Origin: an uncultured Flammeovirgaceae bacterium
GTDB taxonomy: Bacteria; Bacteroidota; Bacteroidia; Cytophagales; Cyclobacteriaceae
Assembly: GCA_937884755.1 (NCBI GenBank)
Contig: CAKZYJ010000040.1
Coordinates: 1 to 45,630 of the forward strand
Direction of reading: 5' to 3'
DNA: 45,630 nucleotides
The notes beneath the pieces are model-generated. The model saw nothing but the letters and a program-made list of their open reading frames with translations. It ran no database searches and was not told the origin of the DNA. Positions 43,483 to 45,630 of the stretch are shown here, in pieces. The position numbers and the translations under genes are program-made. The number at the start of each line of letters is the position of its first letter. Position 1 is the first letter of the stretch.

Positions 43483-45576
43483 ATGCAGAAAATTCAACTT
43501 CTTTTTGAGAATTCGCCTTGGTTAATCTTGCCTTGTATTATAGTCGGAGCACTTTATGCACTGCTTTTGTACTTGAGGGGAAGAAAGCTGGGTAATGTAA
43601 GCTGGGGAAAAACTACGAACTACGTACTTTCCGGATTGCGATTTCTTCTAGTGACGCTATTATGTCTACTGATTATTGGCCCCTTCATCAAACAGATACG
43701 CAATACCATTGAAGAACCTATTGTCGTGTTTGCTATAGATAATTCCACTTCAATAGCTTCAGCGGACAGTAGCCAACAGTGGATTTCTGAGGTAACCGTC
43801 TTGCAGGAAGAGATCCGTAACGAAGACTATCAGGTAGAAACTCGTAGTTTGGAAACTACTGAGGCGTTAGGAGAAATTACTTTTTCGCACCCCAGTAGCG
43901 ATTTGGGAGGTTTACTTAACGCTATTGAGTCGGAATACGAAGGGCGAAATATTTCATCAGTGGTACTCATTTCGGATGGTATATACAATGAGGGAGTTTC
44001 GCCTACTTATGCGTCCTATCCATTCAAAATTCACACCGTTGGGGTAGGGGATACTGTCCCCAAGCAAGACTTAAGTATCAGTAATTTATTCTACAACAAG
44101 ATTGCTTACCAAGGAAATAAGTTTCCGCTAGTAGCTGAAGTTAGTAATACCGGATTTCAGGGTGAAACGGTAACGGTTTCAGTAAATTTACGAGGCAGAA
44201 CAATTGCTAACGAACAGCTTACTCTGAATCAAAATAGGGGAGTGGCTTCGGTAGAATTTCTGCTGGATGCTACGGATGAAGGAGTAAACCATTACGTAGT
44301 AGCGGTAGAACAACGTACCGAAGAGTACACGACAGAGAATAATGTTAGTCACGCGTACATAGAAATTGTCGAAGGAAAAGAATCGGTTTTGTTAGTTGCT
44401 CAGGCACCACATCCTGACATAAAGTCATTAAAGTTAGCCATCGAGCAGAATAAAAATTACGAACTGGAAACCGCTATTCTAAGCATGGAACCTTGGAATC
44501 CGACTATAATCGCGAATAAGAAGTTTGACTTGGTTATTCTGCATCAGCTACCTAGCCGAGGATTTAGTGGAAATCAGTTAAGCCAATTAGTACAAGATGC
44601 TAATGCCTTGTGGTACATCGTAGGACCACAGACCAACCTTCCGCTGTTTAATAACACAAATGACTTAGTTGAGATTATTAATCAGGGTAATGAAACCGAT
44701 GAAGTACGAGCGGTCTTTAATCGCATATTTACCGGATTTCAGGTTGAAAACGATTATCAGTCTACTATTGAAGAATTTAATCCGTTGAGGGTTCCTTTCG
44801 GGAGAATCACTTTGAAGGGGAATGGACAACCATTGCTGTACCAGCGAGTGGGTAATGTAGAAACTGATAAGCCACTACTGGTGGTGGGTGAAGAAAATGA
44901 TAAAAAGCAAGCCGTGATGTTAGCATCCGGTATTTGGGGCTGGAGGCTACAGGAATACGCAAGAACCGAGAAAACCGAGGCATTTGATGCCTTGTTTACC
45001 AAGCTTACCCAATATCTGTCGGCTAAAGAAGATAAGCGCCGTTTTAAGGTGTATCCTATAAAGAATGAATTCGAGGACTCGGAACCAGTAGTATTCCAAA
45101 CCGAAATTTACAACGATATTTACGAAGAGGTTTACGGTCAACAGGTAACTCTAGTATTAACTAGTGAAGATGGCGAAAAACGAAACTACACCTACGCCAC
45201 GAACGAGAATAACACTAAGTACCGAATCGGAAATTTACCAGAAGGCGTTTACAGTTTTCAGGCTAGTGTAAACTTGAACGACGAGCAGATGAACAGCAGT
45301 GGCGAGTTCACTGTGCATAGTCTGCAGATCGAGGCATTGAACCTCACCGCTAATCATGACTTACTTCGCCAGGTTGCCAGCGCAAGCGGAGGCAGCTTTT
45401 CAACGTTAGATAGCATTGAAGCCCTACAGGCTAGCTTTCAGAATCAAAAGGAACCTGGTAAAATCTATACTAGCGAAGCTTTTCTGCCTATCATTAACCT
45501 TAAGTGGCTATTATTCTTGTTGCTTTTATTAGTGGCTACTGAGTGGAGTATCCGCAAATACATGGGAAGCTATTAA
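43483..45576 (+). CDS. large membrane protein with a VWA-like domain (BatA/BatB-like)
   Basis: 697 residues. Two N-terminal membrane helices (about 12-32 and 48-68), a VWA-like domain whose metal site reads D86-x-S88-x-S90 in FAIDNSTSIAS and VVLISDG later on, Ig-like beta segments (about 190-285), a class-I amidotransferase-like region (about 290-470, ending near VLHQLP and VVGEEN), another beta region and a C-terminal helix (about 670-690). The whole layout is common in Bacteroidota and appears related to the aerotolerance (Bat) proteins; its role is unknown. It is monocistronic up to the terminator. Confidence 0.78.
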   Translation: MQKIQLLFENSPWLILPCIIVGALYALLLYLRGRKLGNVSWGKTTNYVLSGLRFLLVTLLCLLIIGPFIKQIRNTIEEPIVVFAIDNSTSIASADSSQQWISEVTVLQEEIRNEDYQVETRSLETTEALGEITFSHPSSDLGGLLNAIESEYEGRNISSVVLISDGIYNEGVSPTYASYPFKIHTVGVGDTVPKQDLSISNLFYNKIAYQGNKFPLVAEVSNTGFQGETVTVSVNLRGRTIANEQLTLNQNRGVASVEFLLDATDEGVNHYVVAVEQRTEEYTTENNVSHAYIEIVEGKESVLLVAQAPHPDIKSLKLAIEQNKNYELETAILSMEPWNPTIIANKKFDLVILHQLPSRGFSGNQLSQLVQDANALWYIVGPQTNLPLFNNTNDLVEIINQGNETDEVRAVFNRIFTGFQVENDYQSTIEEFNPLRVPFGRITLKGNGQPLLYQRVGNVETDKPLLVVGEENDKKQAVMLASGIWGWRLQEYARTEKTEAFDALFTKLTQYLSAKEDKRRFKVYPIKNEFEDSEPVVFQTEIYNDIYEEVYGQQVTLVLTSEDGEKRNYTYATNENNTKYRIGNLPEGVYSFQASVNLNDEQMNSSGEFTVHSLQIEALNLTANHDLLRQVASASGGSFSTLDSIEALQASFQNQKEPGKIYTSEAFLPIINLKWLLFLLLLLVATEWSIRKYMGSY

Positions 45577-45602
45577 AAAAAGGGGCAAAAGATGCAGTCA
45601 TG

Positions 45603-45630
45603 GTCGGAAGATTTATTCTTCCGACTTTTT
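45603..45630 (+). terminator. rho-independent terminator at the window edge
   Basis: GTCGGAAGA (45603-45611), loop TTTAT, TCTTCCGAC (45617-45625), then at least five T, continuing past the window end. Confidence 0.85.

Noticed and set aside
1-45630. CRISPR arrays, insertion sequences, riboswitches
   Set aside because: No regular direct repeats with spacers, no transposase frames and no recognisable riboswitch core were seen on either strand.

Overview
The window is typical of a free-living, probably marine Bacteroidota bacterium of the Cytophagales type. The evidence is promoters of the TTTG-N19-21-TAnnTTTG form (clean copies before recA and the GAF gene at 41982), several TonB/BlaR1-like proteins, many FtsX-type permeases, DUF4159, DUF3108, DUF3616 and DUF4174 proteins, and few Shine-Dalgarno sequences. 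The assignment is an inference from gene content; no rRNA is present. I see no phage, insertion sequence, integrase or CRISPR array.

Layout. 1-3.9 kb: a small exported protein, a large FtsX/YbbP-type permease and a CDP-alcohol phosphatidyltransferase. 4-6.6 kb (minus): a TPR-membrane protein and a TPR-AAA ATPase forming a two-gene unit. 6.8-8.7 kb (minus): tRNA-Arg(UCG), then an ammonium channel and its PII regulator. 9-10.7 kb: a DUF4159 protein and an acyl-CoA desaturase. 10.7-19.6 kb: a TonB/BlaI/M56 region with a TonB-like protein, a BlaI-type repressor, a permease, a protein with a degenerate TonB-C-like domain, an esterase-like protein, and two membrane metallopeptidases each fused to a TonB C-terminal domain. 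An array of inverted repeats lies over the likely promoter of the first gene. 19.6-22.5 kb (minus): ruvC, a DUF3616 protein and a K+ channel. 22.6-25.3 kb: a glycosyltransferase, a small protein and an M16-like protein lacking its zinc motif.

25.6-37.2 kb is the most interesting region. It is a co-directional cluster: CheR-like methyltransferase, receiver-less CheB-like methylesterase, membrane GAF protein, large sensor with a SpoIIE/PP2C phosphatase domain (SiaA-like), SiaB-like kinase, SiaC-like phosphoprotein with the phospho-threonine at residue 68, a TerB-like domain, an FHA-like/ABCG-type transporter, a lipoprotein and a secreted protein, ended by a strong terminator. The diguanylate cyclase that is the Sia output in Pseudomonas is absent, and the transporter occupies its place. 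The TerB-like and transporter frames are the same frame, separated only by one in-frame TAA in a T6A4 tract, so they may be one gene.

37.2-45.6 kb: a small hydrolase, recA (minus), a zinc aminopeptidase, a DUF3108 protein, a DUF4174 protein (minus), a GAF protein related to free-methionine sulfoxide reductase but without its catalytic cysteine, fabG, and a VWA-like membrane protein ending at a terminator on the window edge.
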